A stretch of 57,752 nt of DNA from positions 1 to 57,752 of the forward strand of contig CADCUT010000236.1 in the NCBI GenBank assembly GCA_902805975.1, written 5' to 3'. How positions within the stretch are numbered: position 1 is the stretch's first letter; every line of letters starts with the position of its first letter. The DNA is from an uncultured Rubrobacteraceae bacterium. Its GTDB lineage: Bacteria; Actinomycetota; Rubrobacteria; Rubrobacterales; Rubrobacteraceae. Positions 29,772 to 38,134 of the stretch are shown here, piece by piece. The notes beneath the pieces are model-generated. The model ran no database searches. It was given only the letters and a program-made list of their open reading frames with translations, and had not been told where the DNA came from. Both the position numbers and the translations under genes were made by a program.

Positions 29772-29898
29772 GAGAAAGTCCTCCCTAGGAACGGCCTGAC
29801 GGGTCGGAGAGGCCTCCTCTACCGGCCCACGCCCACCATGAGATTATACGGCAGGACCCGCGTTTTTCTCCCCGTTTTTGGGCTCGGGCCGGGACTTT

Positions 29899-30180
29899 CT
29901 ACTGGCCGTCCCCGGCCGCCTTCTTGGCGTCCTGCCCTACCTGCTCGGCCTGCTTCTTCGCGTTCTTGGCGCCCTCTTCGACCCTCTGCTGGACCTGGCC
30001 TGCCCCCTCCTCCAGCTTCTTCTGGCCTTTCTGCACCTCTTCGTTGACCCGCTGCTTGCCCTTCTCTACTTGCTTGTTCACCTCGTCGCGCGCCCGGTCC
30101 TCGATCGCCTGCCCGCACGCCGCCGCGCCGGACAGCGGGACCAGGGCGACCATCAACAAAACCGCCAGTCTTCTTCTCAT
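29899..30180 (-). CDS. Small lipoprotein with LEA-like Lys/Glu/Gln repeats
   Basis: This is a 93-residue precursor. The signal peptide MRRRLAVLLMVALVPLSGAAACG has a lipobox (SGAAAC). The mature part is a charged, Gly-poor amphipathic region with recurring E-x-V-x-K-G-x-x-x-x-x-E patterns (DEVNKQVEKGKQRVNEEVQ, EEGAGQVQQRVEEGAKNAK), like the 11-mer-type repeats of late-embryogenesis-abundant and apolipoprotein-like proteins. Start ATG 30180 with GAGAGGAGAG upstream; the longer frame to 30210 is not needed. It sits between the lytic transglycosylase and uvrB. It may protect the envelope during drying (inference from repeat type only). Confidence 0.75.
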   Translation of the reverse strand: MRRRLAVLLMVALVPLSGAAACGQAIEDRARDEVNKQVEKGKQRVNEEVQKGQKKLEEGAGQVQQRVEEGAKNAKKQAEQVGQDAKKAAGDGQ

Positions 30181-30255
30181 GACTCTCCTCTCAAAAGGCC
30201 CGTCCGTCACGCTGACGTTACCACCGGGCGCCGCCGGCGCAACGTTGCGCCCACG

Positions 30256-30852
30256 TCAGCCCGTGTTGCGGCGCAGGTCCTCCCCGTAGAGATCCTCGTA
30301 CCTCTGGCGGGCCTCGAGGGAGCGCTCGACGTACTGCCTCGTCTCCTGGAAGGGGATGTCCTCCGATATGTCGAAGCCTTCGTCGGAGATCCAACCGTCC
30401 ACCGTGCCCTCGCCGGAGTTGTACGCCGCGAGCATCAGCCGCTCGTTGCCCCCGTACCGCTCGTCGAGGTAGGCGAGGTACCAGGTGCCAAGCCTGATGT
30501 TGGTTCGCGGCTCCCTGAAGTCGCCCCCTATGCCGCTGCGCTGCTGGACGAACTCGGCCGTGTCGGGGATCATCTGCATGAGCCCGTAGGCCCCCTGGGA
30601 GGATTCGGCATCCGGCCTGAAGCGGCTCTCGGTGTGGATCACACCCGCCACGAACGCGGGCTCAAGCCCGTTCTCGCGGCTTGCCTGCCGGATGGTCTCC
30701 TCGTAGCGCAAGGGGTAGATGGCTTTCCGCACGGTCTCGGGCGCGCCGAGCGCGAAGGGAAGCGCGGCGAGACCCGCAAGTACGGCCAGCAACGCGAGCA
30801 GCCCGCGCCGGCGGCTCCTCGACCTGCCGTACCTACGTTCTTTTTTCGTCAC
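30256..30852 (-). CDS. Lytic transglycosylase (SLT domain), membrane-anchored
   Basis: This is a peptidoglycan-cleaving transglycosylase of about 198 residues. The N-terminal positively charged stretch and helix RRRGLLALLAVLAGLAALPFA anchor it. The SLT domain has the catalytic Glu in VAGVIHTESRF, then GAYGLMQMIPDTAEF, NIRLGTWYLAYLDERYGG and LMLAAYNSGEG, all the family's ordered motifs. The start is placed at the GTG at 30852, which overlaps the end of coaE by 20 bp; a longer frame (to 30930) would overlap much more. It is part of the rpsA-coaE-slt transcript. Confidence 0.9.
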   Translation of the reverse strand: MTKKERRYGRSRSRRRGLLALLAVLAGLAALPFALGAPETVRKAIYPLRYEETIRQASRENGLEPAFVAGVIHTESRFRPDAESSQGAYGLMQMIPDTAEFVQQRSGIGGDFREPRTNIRLGTWYLAYLDERYGGNERLMLAAYNSGEGTVDGWISDEGFDISEDIPFQETRQYVERSLEARQRYEDLYGEDLRRNTG

Positions 30853-31444
30853 CGCCTTCAGAGCTCTTCTCCCCCGATACCCTCGCCCAGAGTTCCCCGG
30901 CCTTCTCTTTGAGTCTATCCAGGTCTCCATCGTTTTCTACCACGACGTCAGCCCGGTTTGCCTTCTCCCCCGGCGGCAACTGCCGCACCTCTATCGCCCG
31001 GAGCGTGTCCCCGTCGACACCCCGCTCGGCGGCCCAGGCTCTCTGCCGCTCTGCCGGCACGATCACGGCCACGGTGTGGTCGAAGTCCTCACCCCGTCCC
31101 GCCTCGAACAGGAGCGGTATCTCGACCACGAACACCTCGCAGCAACAGAAGCTCATCAGCCTGTCCGTCTCGTCGTGAACGAGGGGATGGAGGATGCCCT
31201 CGAGCTCCGTGAGTTTCGCGGGGTCCCCGAAGACGACCCGTCCGAGCGCCTTGCGGTCCACCCCTTCTTCGCCGAGCACCTCCCCGCCGAAGCGCTCCGC
31301 GATCTCCTCGATAGCCTCCGTGTTCCACCGGAGCAGGTCGTGGACGATACCGTCCGCAGACGCCGTGTGCGCGCCGAGGTCGCCGAGCATCCGCACAAAG
31401 GTGCTCTTGCCGGATGCGAAAGGGCCGGTGACCGCGATGGTCAC
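30833..31444 (-). CDS. coaE: Dephospho-CoA kinase
   Basis: CoaE phosphorylates dephospho-CoA at the 3'-hydroxyl, the last step of coenzyme A synthesis. It has 203 residues, normal length. P-loop AVTGPFASGKSTFVRML (residues 4-20), then ASADGIVHDLLR near 33, and the CoA-domain motif VVEIPLLFEAGRGEDFD near 105. GTG start at 31444, 41 bp after rpsA, as in many actinobacteria. Confidence 0.95.
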   Translation of the reverse strand: MTIAVTGPFASGKSTFVRMLGDLGAHTASADGIVHDLLRWNTEAIEEIAERFGGEVLGEEGVDRKALGRVVFGDPAKLTELEGILHPLVHDETDRLMSFCCCEVFVVEIPLLFEAGRGEDFDHTVAVIVPAERQRAWAAERGVDGDTLRAIEVRQLPPGEKANRADVVVENDGDLDRLKEKAGELWARVSGEKSSEGGDEKRT

Positions 31445-31485
31445 CGGCCCTTCCGTGTCTGGGCCCCTGTGTTGCGGGCGCCCGA

Positions 31486-32766
31486 TTAGCGCTCTTCGAG
31501 GTCCAGGTCGGAGAGGGCGTCGAAGGCGCCGGTGCGCAGGCCGCTCCCCTCGGAGGTGCCCCGGCCCCGGTCCGAACCGCGGTCGCCCCGGTCGTCGCGG
31601 CGCGGGGGACGGTCGTCCCGCTGGCGCGGCGGGCGCTCGGCCCGCTCTTCCCGCTCCTCGCGCTTCGGGCGCAGGGAGAGCGAGAGGCGACGGCGCTTCG
31701 CGTCGACGTCGATGATGCGGGCGTCGACCTCGTCACCGGAGCGCACGATCTCGTCCGGCGTCTCGACGTGGTGCTCGGCAAGCTCCGAGATGTGGATCAG
31801 GCCCTCGACACCCTCCGCGACCTCGACAAAGGCGCCGAAGGAGACGAGCTTGGTGACGCGGCCCTGGATCTGCTCGCCGACGTTGACCTGCTCGACGATC
31901 TCCTGCCACGGGTCCTTCCTCGTCTGCTTGAGGCCGAGCGAGATCCTCTCGCGGTCCCTATCGACCTCGAGAACCTTGACCTCGACCTCCTCGCCGACCT
32001 CCACAACCTCGCTCGGGTGGTCGACGTGCTGCCACGAAAGCTCTGAGATGTGGATCAGGCCGTCAATGCCCTCGAGGTCGACAAACGCGCCGAAGTCCAC
32101 GAGGTTCGAGACGGTGCCCTTGATGATCTGGCCCTCTTCCAGAGAGGTGAGGATCTTCTCCCGCTCCTCCTTGCGCTCCTCCTCGAGCACGGCGCGGCGA
32201 GAGAGCACCACGTTGTTGCGCGAGCGGTTGAGCTCGATGACCTTGCACTCCAGCTTCTGCCCGAGGAAGGACTCGAGGTTCCTTACCCTCCGGATGTCCA
32301 CCAGGCTCGCCGGCAGGAAGCCGCGCAGGCCGATGTCCAGTATGAGCCCGCCCTTGACGACCTCGATGACCGGGCCCTCGACGGTCCGCTGCTCGTTGTA
32401 GGACTCCTCTATGCGGTTCCACGCCCGTTCGAAGGCGGCGCGCTTGGCCGAGAGGATGAGCCTGCCGTCGGCGTCCTCTTTCTGGAGGACGAGCGCTTCG
32501 AGGCGCTGGCCGAGGTCCACGACGTCGTGGGGGTCGGCGCCCTTGCGGATGGTCAGCTCGTTGGAGGGCACGAGGCCCTCGGACTTGTAGCCTATGTCGA
32601 CAAGAACCTCGTCCCGGTCGATGCGGACGACCTCGCCCTCGACTATGTCGCCGTCCTTGAAGTCTATGAGGACGCTCTCGTCGACGGGAATGACCTCTCC
32701 GTTCTCCTCACGGAAAAAGTCCTTCATCGTCAACTCGCGGGTGGTCTTTTCGGTGGTGTCAGTCAT
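31486..32766 (-). CDS. rpsA: 30S ribosomal protein S1
   Basis: RpsA binds mRNA and assists initiation on structured or weak-SD messages. It has 426 residues with four S1 RNA-binding domains, starting near residues 33 (GDIVEGEVVRIDRDEVLVDI), 120 (degenerate), 206 (IIKGTVSNLVDFGAFVDL) and 291 (QIQGRVTKLVSFGAFVEVAE). The acidic N-terminus and the Arg/Asp-rich C-terminal tail (RQRDDRPPRRDDRGDRG) are typical of actinobacterial short S1. ATG 32766; a TATAAT lies at 32809-32814 in the 83-bp gap after polA. The leader has AAGGAAG rather far from the ATG. First gene of rpsA-coaE-slt. Confidence 0.96.
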   Translation of the reverse strand: MTDTTEKTTRELTMKDFFREENGEVIPVDESVLIDFKDGDIVEGEVVRIDRDEVLVDIGYKSEGLVPSNELTIRKGADPHDVVDLGQRLEALVLQKEDADGRLILSAKRAAFERAWNRIEESYNEQRTVEGPVIEVVKGGLILDIGLRGFLPASLVDIRRVRNLESFLGQKLECKVIELNRSRNNVVLSRRAVLEEERKEEREKILTSLEEGQIIKGTVSNLVDFGAFVDLEGIDGLIHISELSWQHVDHPSEVVEVGEEVEVKVLEVDRDRERISLGLKQTRKDPWQEIVEQVNVGEQIQGRVTKLVSFGAFVEVAEGVEGLIHISELAEHHVETPDEIVRSGDEVDARIIDVDAKRRRLSLSLRPKREEREERAERPPRQRDDRPPRRDDRGDRGSDRGRGTSEGSGLRTGAFDALSDLDLEER

Positions 32767-32849
32767 CTAACCGGTTGCTTCCTTTTTGCTTAGCTTTCCG
32801 AACACAGGATTATAACAAGAACCGTTACCGGATCGTTGCGAAATCTACT

Positions 32850-35366
32850 CTAGTTTACCTCATTCACCGCCAAGGGTCGCACCTGCCCCCACCGCTCCCC
32901 GACCTTGGCCTCGACCTCGAGCGGCGGGTGCAGGTCGTAGGCGGCGACCATCCGGTCGATGGCGAGGGCGGCGACCATCTCCTCCTGCCCCCGGTCCACG
33001 TCGAAGACCAGCTCGTCGTGGACCTGCATGATCATCTGCGTCCCGAAAGACGCGAGCCGCGCCTGAAGGTCCACCATCGCCACCTTGATGATGTCTGCGG
33101 CCGTCCCCTGGACCTTCGCGTTGAAGGCGAGCCTCTCCCCCAGCTTTCTGACGTTCTTGTTGGGGTTCCTGAGCTCCGGTACGTACCGCCGGCGCCCGAA
33201 GAGCGTGGTCGAGTACCCGAGTTCCTCGGCCTCCTCCAGCGTCTCGCGCATGAACTCCGTCACCCGCGGATAGCGCTCGAAGTACCGCTTGATGTACCGC
33301 TCGGCCTCGGCCGGATGGACGTTTCCAAGACGCGTGGCGAGGCCGAAACCGGAGATCCCGTACAGGATGCCGAAGTTGACCATCTTCGCCCGCCGCCTGA
33401 GCTCCGGCGTCACGCTCTCCATCCGCGTGTCGAAGACCTCTGAGGCCGTCCTAGTATGGATGTCCTCGCCCTTCTCGAACGACTCGACGAGCGAGGGCTC
33501 GCCCGTCATGTGGGCGAGTATCCTGAGCTCTATCTGGGAGTAGTCGGCGACGACGAGGCGGCGGCCCGGGGAGGCGGTGAAGGCGTCGCGGATGCGGGCG
33601 CCGGTCTCGGTCCTTATGGGGATGTTCTGGAGGTTCGGCTTGTCGCTGGAGACCCGGCCGGTAGAGGTCGCGGCTTGCCGCAGCGTGGTGTGGATGCGGC
33701 CGTCTTGGGTGATGAGGTCGCGCAGGCCGTCTATGTAGGTGCCCTTGAGCTTCGTGTACTCCCGGTACTCGACTATAAGCTCGGCTATGGTGTGGCCCTG
33801 CAGGCGCAACTGCTCCAGCACCTTCGCGTCGGTGGAGTAGCCGGTCTTGGTCTTGCGGATCGACGGGAGGCCCATCCTCTCGAAGAGGATCTCGCCCAGC
33901 TGCTTCGGCGAGCCGATGTTGAACTCCTCGCCGACCTCTTCGTAGATGCGGGCTTCAAGGTCGCTTATGCGCTCCACGAGGTCCTCGCCGATCTCTTCGA
34001 GGGCGGCCCGGTCTACGGGCATCCCCACGTCCTCGATCTCGCCGAGCACGTCGGCGAGCGGCAGCTCCACGTCGTAGTAGAGCCGGGCCAGGCCCATCTC
34101 CTCCATCTCCGACTGGAGCCTCGGGGCGAGCGCGAAGATCAAAGCCGCCCTGCGGGCCGCCGCCTCGACCTCATGGTCGTCGTGACCCACCTCGACCTCG
34201 GCGACCCCCCGCTCCCCGGCCAGCGCCTCCAGCTCGTAGCTCCCGAGACCCGGCTTGACCAGGTAGGCCGCCAGGAACGTGTCGAACCCCGCGCCGCGCA
34301 CCCCGAGCTCTTTGGCATCGTGGACCTTCAGGGGCACGTCCGGCACGCCATCGACGAGCCGCACCTCCCCCTCGGCGACGGCCACGCACCAGCGCCCCCC
34401 AGGCCCCACGGGCGCCGCCGCGACCGGCTCGAAGGACAGGTCCACGGGCTCCTCCGAGATCCGAACCTCGAGCCTCTCCAGCGGGGGCAGGGACTCCCCG
34501 CCCGCCACGGGCAGGGCCTCCAGCCGAGATCCCAGGCTCCTGAACTCGTAGCGTTGGGCCACGTCCCGTATCTGCGGGGAGACGCCCTCGAACCTGAGCA
34601 ACTCCGGATCGAACCTGACCGGGGCGTCGAAACGCATCCGGGCCAACTCCAGGGACATGAACGCGCTCTCCCTGCCCTCCTCCAGCTTGCCGCGCGTGCC
34701 CTTGGCCGAGATCTCATCCAGGCTCTCGTAGATCCCCGCCACGGTGCCGAACCGCCCGAGCAAGCTGGAGGCGCTCTTCGGGCCGATGCCGCGGACGCCG
34801 GGGATGTTATCCGACGGGTCGCCTGTAAGAGCCTTGTAGTCCGGGATCTGCTCGGGCGTGACCCCGTACTCCTCGATGACCTCCTCGCGCCCGTAGGTCT
34901 TCGTCTCGGAGACGCCGCGCGTCGTGCGCAGCACCTTCACGTTCCCGTCGACGAGCTGCATCGCGTCCTGGTCCCCTGTGACGATGAACAGCTCCGTGTC
35001 GTCCGGGACCTGGCGCGACAACGTCGCCAGGGCGTCGTCGGCCTCGAAACCTTCGGCCCGGACGGCGGGGATGTTCATGGCGCCGAGGATCTCGTCCAGG
35101 TGGTCCAGTTGCACCTTGAGCTCCTCCGGCATGGCGGAGCGCTGGGCCTTGTACTCGGGGAAGATCTCCATCCGAAACGCCGGCTTGCCGGCATCCCACA
35201 CCACGCCGAGGCCGACCTCTTCCTCGGAGTCCAGAAGCTTCAGGATCATGCTCGTAAAGCCGTAGAGGGCGTTGGTCGGCAAGCCGCTGCTCGTCGAGAT
35301 GCTCTGCGGCAGCGCGTAGAACGCCCGGTAGAGCAGGGAGAAACCGTCGATAAGGTAGACACGCAT
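32850..35366 (-). CDS. polA: DNA polymerase I
   Basis: This is an 838-residue family A polymerase. The N-terminal 5'-3' exonuclease is at residues 1-290 (MRVYLIDGFSLLYRAFYALP, EADDALATLSRQ, TGDQDAMQLV, GDPSDNIPGVRGIGPKSA). The middle domain lacks a D-x-E exonuclease I motif, so proofreading is probably absent. The C-terminal polymerase has motif A (LVVADYSQIELRILAH), motif B (RRRAKMVNFGILYGISGFGLA) and motif C (QVHDELVFDV). The start is ATG 35366, 9 nt after a TATAAT and without a Shine-Dalgarno. It works with UvrABC in repair resynthesis. It is upstream of rpsA on the same strand. Confidence 0.97.
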   Translation of the reverse strand: MRVYLIDGFSLLYRAFYALPQSISTSSGLPTNALYGFTSMILKLLDSEEEVGLGVVWDAGKPAFRMEIFPEYKAQRSAMPEELKVQLDHLDEILGAMNIPAVRAEGFEADDALATLSRQVPDDTELFIVTGDQDAMQLVDGNVKVLRTTRGVSETKTYGREEVIEEYGVTPEQIPDYKALTGDPSDNIPGVRGIGPKSASSLLGRFGTVAGIYESLDEISAKGTRGKLEEGRESAFMSLELARMRFDAPVRFDPELLRFEGVSPQIRDVAQRYEFRSLGSRLEALPVAGGESLPPLERLEVRISEEPVDLSFEPVAAAPVGPGGRWCVAVAEGEVRLVDGVPDVPLKVHDAKELGVRGAGFDTFLAAYLVKPGLGSYELEALAGERGVAEVEVGHDDHEVEAAARRAALIFALAPRLQSEMEEMGLARLYYDVELPLADVLGEIEDVGMPVDRAALEEIGEDLVERISDLEARIYEEVGEEFNIGSPKQLGEILFERMGLPSIRKTKTGYSTDAKVLEQLRLQGHTIAELIVEYREYTKLKGTYIDGLRDLITQDGRIHTTLRQAATSTGRVSSDKPNLQNIPIRTETGARIRDAFTASPGRRLVVADYSQIELRILAHMTGEPSLVESFEKGEDIHTRTASEVFDTRMESVTPELRRRAKMVNFGILYGISGFGLATRLGNVHPAEAERYIKRYFERYPRVTEFMRETLEEAEELGYSTTLFGRRRYVPELRNPNKNVRKLGERLAFNAKVQGTAADIIKVAMVDLQARLASFGTQMIMQVHDELVFDVDRGQEEMVAALAIDRMVAAYDLHPPLEVEAKVGERWGQVRPLAVNEVN

Positions 35367-35375
35367 TCGGTGATG

Positions 35376-35381
35376 ATTATA
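35376..35381 (-). promoter_or_regulatory. polA -10 box (leaderless arrangement)
   Basis: Perfect TATAAT on the minus strand, 9 nt before the polA ATG, with no ribosome-binding site between. No clear -35. Confidence 0.5.
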
Positions 35382-35425
35382 CCGGAGAGGAGGGCTAAAT
35401 CCCGCCGAAAAAATCGCACGAAGAT

Positions 35426-35454
35426 GCCCGGCGCGCAAAGATCACACGCCGGGC
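35426..35454 (-). terminator. GC hairpin after the anti-sigma remnant
   Basis: An 8-bp perfect stem (GCCCGGCG at 35426-35433 with CGCCGGGC at 35447-35454) lies 25 bp downstream of the anti-sigma stop. On the minus strand a run of six T follows, but about 13 nt beyond the stem, so it is not a canonical terminator. Confidence 0.4.
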
Positions 35455-35479
35455 GCCGAGTCGGCCCCGCAAACGGGTC

Positions 35480-36541
35480 TTAGCGTTCCGGCACCTCGAA
35501 CTCGAAGGTCCAGGGGCCGTCGATGGTCTCTCTCAATTGCATAAGCCTGGGGTCGTCGGATGACGGGGATCGGCCCTCTATCCGCGTGACGGTCAGGGTG
35601 TGGCGTCCCGGCTGGTCGTGGACGGACCTGAACAGATCGTAGCCGATGCAACCGATCCTTTTCTCCGTGGGCAAGCCGTAGAGCGAATCGCGGTTGAAAA
35701 CGTCGCTCGCCGAGATCTGGGGCCTCGGGATCACGGGTACCCAGTTGTACTCTTCGTCCCGGGGCGGATCGAAGCAGAGGATCGCCTCGGTCCTGGCGGG
35801 AGAGTTCTCCACCCGCTCCAGGGTCATTGGCATCCCGCTGGCCTCCACGGTCTGCCCGACCTGGATCGTCTGCATCTCGCGCACCGGGACCTCGAAGTCG
35901 AAGAGGAGCCGTTCGTCTTCCGCCCCTTCAGATCCTCTCCCCTCGCGATCCACCCGGTGCAACGTGGGGCCCAGATCGAGACGGAAACGGTGAGATCCCG
36001 CGACCTGGAGTTCTCTGGATGGTTCGAGGAAAGCGAGGTCCGAGAAGCGCCCCTCGTCGCGGGGGGTCATCGAGGGATCGGTGCCCTGGCCCAGCCCGCC
36101 GACGTACTCGAAGGTCCGGCCCTCGTCGTCGGTGACCTTCGGCGGGCCGCTCTGCTCCATGCCACCCTCGACCGAATACCCGATCACCAAGTTGCCCTGG
36201 TCGGCGTAGACTCTGTCCAGCGTGACCGTCGCCCCGTCGAGGGTCCTCTTCATGTTGATCGGCACACCGAAGCCGCGTTCTTCGATCTCCGGCGCCGTGT
36301 AGTCGAAGAGCTCGGTCACCCAGCCGGTCCCGGCTTAGGCGCCGGTCCCGAAGAGCATCACGGCGACGGCCACGAACGCCCATCCCAATCGCGTCCGAGG
36401 GACGAACCTTCTCTTCTCGACGGAGGTCTGCCCCCCCTCCCGCACCCGATCCCGGATCTCGGGCCAGGGAACCGCCACCTCGGGCACGCCGTGCTCGGCG
36501 CAGGCGCGCAGGGCACTCTGTATGCTCTCCCTGTCAGCCAC
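35480..36541 (-). pseudogene. Anti-sigma-like membrane protein (DUF4179/DUF5643-like) split by an in-frame TAA
   Basis: The frame opens at GTG 36541, overlapping the sigma gene end by 8 bp. It encodes a cytoplasmic N-terminus (MADRESIQSALRACAEHG) and a membrane helix (LGWAFVAVAVMLFGTGA), then meets TAA at 36335-36337. Without changing frame it continues AGTGWVTELFDYTAPEIEE to 35480: about 280 residues of an extracytoplasmic beta-rich domain of the kind seen in DUF4179-type anti-sigma proteins. The stop falls inside the membrane helix, between two copies of GGGACCGGC 18 bp apart. The downstream part has a GTG at 36319 but no signal peptide, so it would be mislocalised if made. Either a nonsense mutation or a sequencing error. 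Confidence 0.75.
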
Positions 36542-37170
36542 GGTCGTCTCTCCTCTCCGTGGTGATGTCCACCGCGGCGGGCGTGAGCCGCTCCGGGAGG
36601 TCCACGCCGAGCTGCGGGCGCAGCAGCCCGGCGAGGCGCTTGCGGGCCGCGCTCAGGCGGGACTTGATGGTGCCGGGCGGGGAGGAGACCTCCACCGCCA
36701 TCTCCGCCTCCGTCATGCCCAGGTAGTAGCGCTGTACGATCGCCGCCCGCTGCGCCGGCGGCAACTGCTCCAGCGCCCGCCACACCCTACGCCGCGTCTC
36801 GGAGTCCTCGGCCACCTCCTGCGCCCCTCTCGCGGGGTCCGCCATGCGCGAGATCAACTCCTCGGCATCCCCCCCGTAGAAGGAGACCGACCGCTCGCGT
36901 CTGGACGCGGCCTTCACGGCGTCGTTGAGGACCATCTTCGAGAACCACGGCCCGAACGGTCGCGCCCCATCGAAGGTCTTGATCCTCCCGGGTAACCGAG
37001 CGAACGCGCCCTGGACGACGTCCTCGGCGGTTTCCCGGTCGCGCAGGATCACGGTCGCGCAGGATCAGGTACGCCGCCCGCACGCAGCGGGCGTAGTGCG
37101 CCCTCACCAGCGGCTCCAGCCCGCCGACGTCACCCCCCTTGAGCCTCTCTACCGCCCTCCGCTCCTCCAT
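36534..37170 (-). pseudogene. ECF-type RNA polymerase sigma factor, frameshifted by a 16-bp duplication
   Basis: The ATG at 37170 starts a sigma-70 region 2 (MEERRAVERLKGGDVGGLEP, ARCVRAAYLILRDRD) that loses frame at 37036-37067. In the next frame it resumes as RDRETAEDVVQGAF, then GPWFSKMVLNDAVKAASRR and region 4 (LEQLPPAQRAAIVQRYYLG, SPPGTIKSRLSAARKRL) to 36534. The break is a perfect 16-bp tandem duplication (CGGTCGCGCAGGATCA twice). Removing one copy gives an uninterrupted 206-residue ECF sigma factor. As it stands, region 2 and region 4 are on different frames. It is followed by, and overlaps, its likely anti-sigma gene. Confidence 0.85.
37036..37067. repeat. 16-bp perfect tandem duplication inside the sigma gene
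   Basis: The 16-mer CGGTCGCGCAGGATCA occurs at 37036-37051 and again at 37052-37067 with no mismatch. Its length is not a multiple of three, so it shifts the reading frame. Slipped-strand loss of one copy would repair the gene, so this could be a reversible switch. Confidence 0.9.
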
Positions 37171-37283
37171 CCGTTTCCTCTCCGGTTGGTTCCAGGATGG
37201 GGTCCCCTACTCTATATATCCGGGAGGACGCGCAAAGGTTCATCCAGGCCCGACAAGTCGCCCGGGCCCCCGACCGGAGACGT

Positions 37284-37736
37284 TTAGAGGCGGCGGAAGT
37301 TCGGCCTCCCGCCGTCGTCTCCGGGCGTGAGTTCGTAGCGCTCGAGGTCGTAGGAGACGTACATCCTGGCCGTTATGCTCGCGGCCTGCTCATGCTTCTT
37401 GCCGCCCGCGGCCCTCAGCGCGGCCTCGCGGCTTTCCCAGAGGCAGAACGAGAGGCACCGGCGGCGGTCGTCGGCGTCGCCCTTGAAGTAGCGGAGCAGG
37501 CCGCCGGAGGCGAGGGCTTCCGCGTAGGCGAGGTCGTCGAACCAGCGGAGCAGGTCGAGGTCGGCGTCTGGGAGGCGCTCAGAACGGAAGACGACCAGGT
37601 AGAGCTGGTCGAAGTCATGGTCGGCGATGGCGGGCCAGTCGAAGCCCAGTTCTATCGGTAGGTACTGGTAGTCCGGACGGACAGGATGAATTCTCTGGGC
37701 GGCCTCTTGAAGGCCTACCCGAAGGTCGATCGTCAT
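37284..37736 (-). CDS. Conserved-looking small soluble protein, function unknown
   Basis: This is a 150-residue cytoplasmic protein with no membrane segment. The order of strands and helices (DQLYLVVFRSERL, WFDDLAYAEALASGGLLRYF, RRCLSFCLWESREAALRAAGG, ITARMYVSYDLERYELTPG) recalls dimeric alpha-beta-barrel monooxygenase-like proteins. No active-site residues can be named, so this is a suggestion only. ATG 37736 with GAGAGGTGAAGC immediately upstream. It is downstream of a 400-bp gap and upstream of the sigma remnant in the same direction. Confidence 0.65.
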   Translation of the reverse strand: MTIDLRVGLQEAAQRIHPVRPDYQYLPIELGFDWPAIADHDFDQLYLVVFRSERLPDADLDLLRWFDDLAYAEALASGGLLRYFKGDADDRRRCLSFCLWESREAALRAAGGKKHEQAASITARMYVSYDLERYELTPGDDGGRPNFRRL

Positions 37737-37760
37737 GCTTCACCTCTCTGGATCTGTTCT

Positions 37761-37952
37761 CTAGACTTCACCTCCTTCTACGACGGGTATCCGAAAACGC
37801 CCCTTGATTCCAGCGGCGGTACCGCGCAGGTCCCCCGGCTGCCTCAGGTTGGTATGGCCGAAGCCGTAGGAGCCGAAAGCGAGACGCCGGTACCGGTGGC
37901 GCGGCGCGTGGAAAAGCAAGCCCCCGGGCACGTGTGTTCTGACGTAAAGCAC
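37761..37952 (-). CDS. Possible short ORF in the 37.7-38.0 kb gap
   Basis: This 63-codon frame opens at ATG 37952 and ends 24 bp before the next gene. Its third positions are moderately G/C-rich, but it has no clear ribosome-binding site, no domain and a composition (many Arg, Gly, His) that could be chance. A perfect Shine-Dalgarno-like AAGGAGGTGA near 37766-37775 falls inside its last codons and is too far from the next ATG to be used. The rest of the gap up to 38023 shows nothing else I can support. Confidence 0.2.
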   Translation of the reverse strand: MLYVRTHVPGGLLFHAPRHRYRRLAFGSYGFGHTNLRQPGDLRGTAAGIKGRFRIPVVEGGEV

Positions 37953-38023
37953 AACGCCAATATACTAACCGGGCCGGACAAAGTCCATCGGTATTGTGTG
38001 CAACCTTCAGGCCATTTCTTTTG

Positions 38024-38131
38024 AGGCATCAGGTTTCGGGGGTGCCTGGACGGGGTCGGGTCCCGATCGCCCCCTATAACTCAGAAGGAGAAACCTCGAA
38101 CTTAGAGCCTGACGCCTCAAACCTGATGCCT
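38024..38131. repeat. Heptad inverted-arm intergenic element E
   Basis: Left arm AGGCATC, AGGTTTC (38024-38037). Right arm GAAACCT, CGAACTT, AGAGCCT, GACGCCT, CAAACCT, GATGCCT in register (38090-38131). The core carries GGGGG and GCCCCC runs that can pair. The right end lies 3 bp before the livF stop codon, so it is in the livF 3' region. Confidence 0.75.
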
Positions 38132-38134
38132 ACT

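Noticed and set aside
33456-35483. 675-codon open frame antisense to polA
   Set aside because: It mirrors the polA codons, has no recognisable domain or ribosome-binding site, and is the usual shadow of high G/C third positions.
37761-37780. Perfect AAGGAGGTGA as the ribosome-binding site of the 150-residue gene
   Set aside because: It is about 30 nt from the ATG at 37736, while GAGAGGTG lies at normal spacing.
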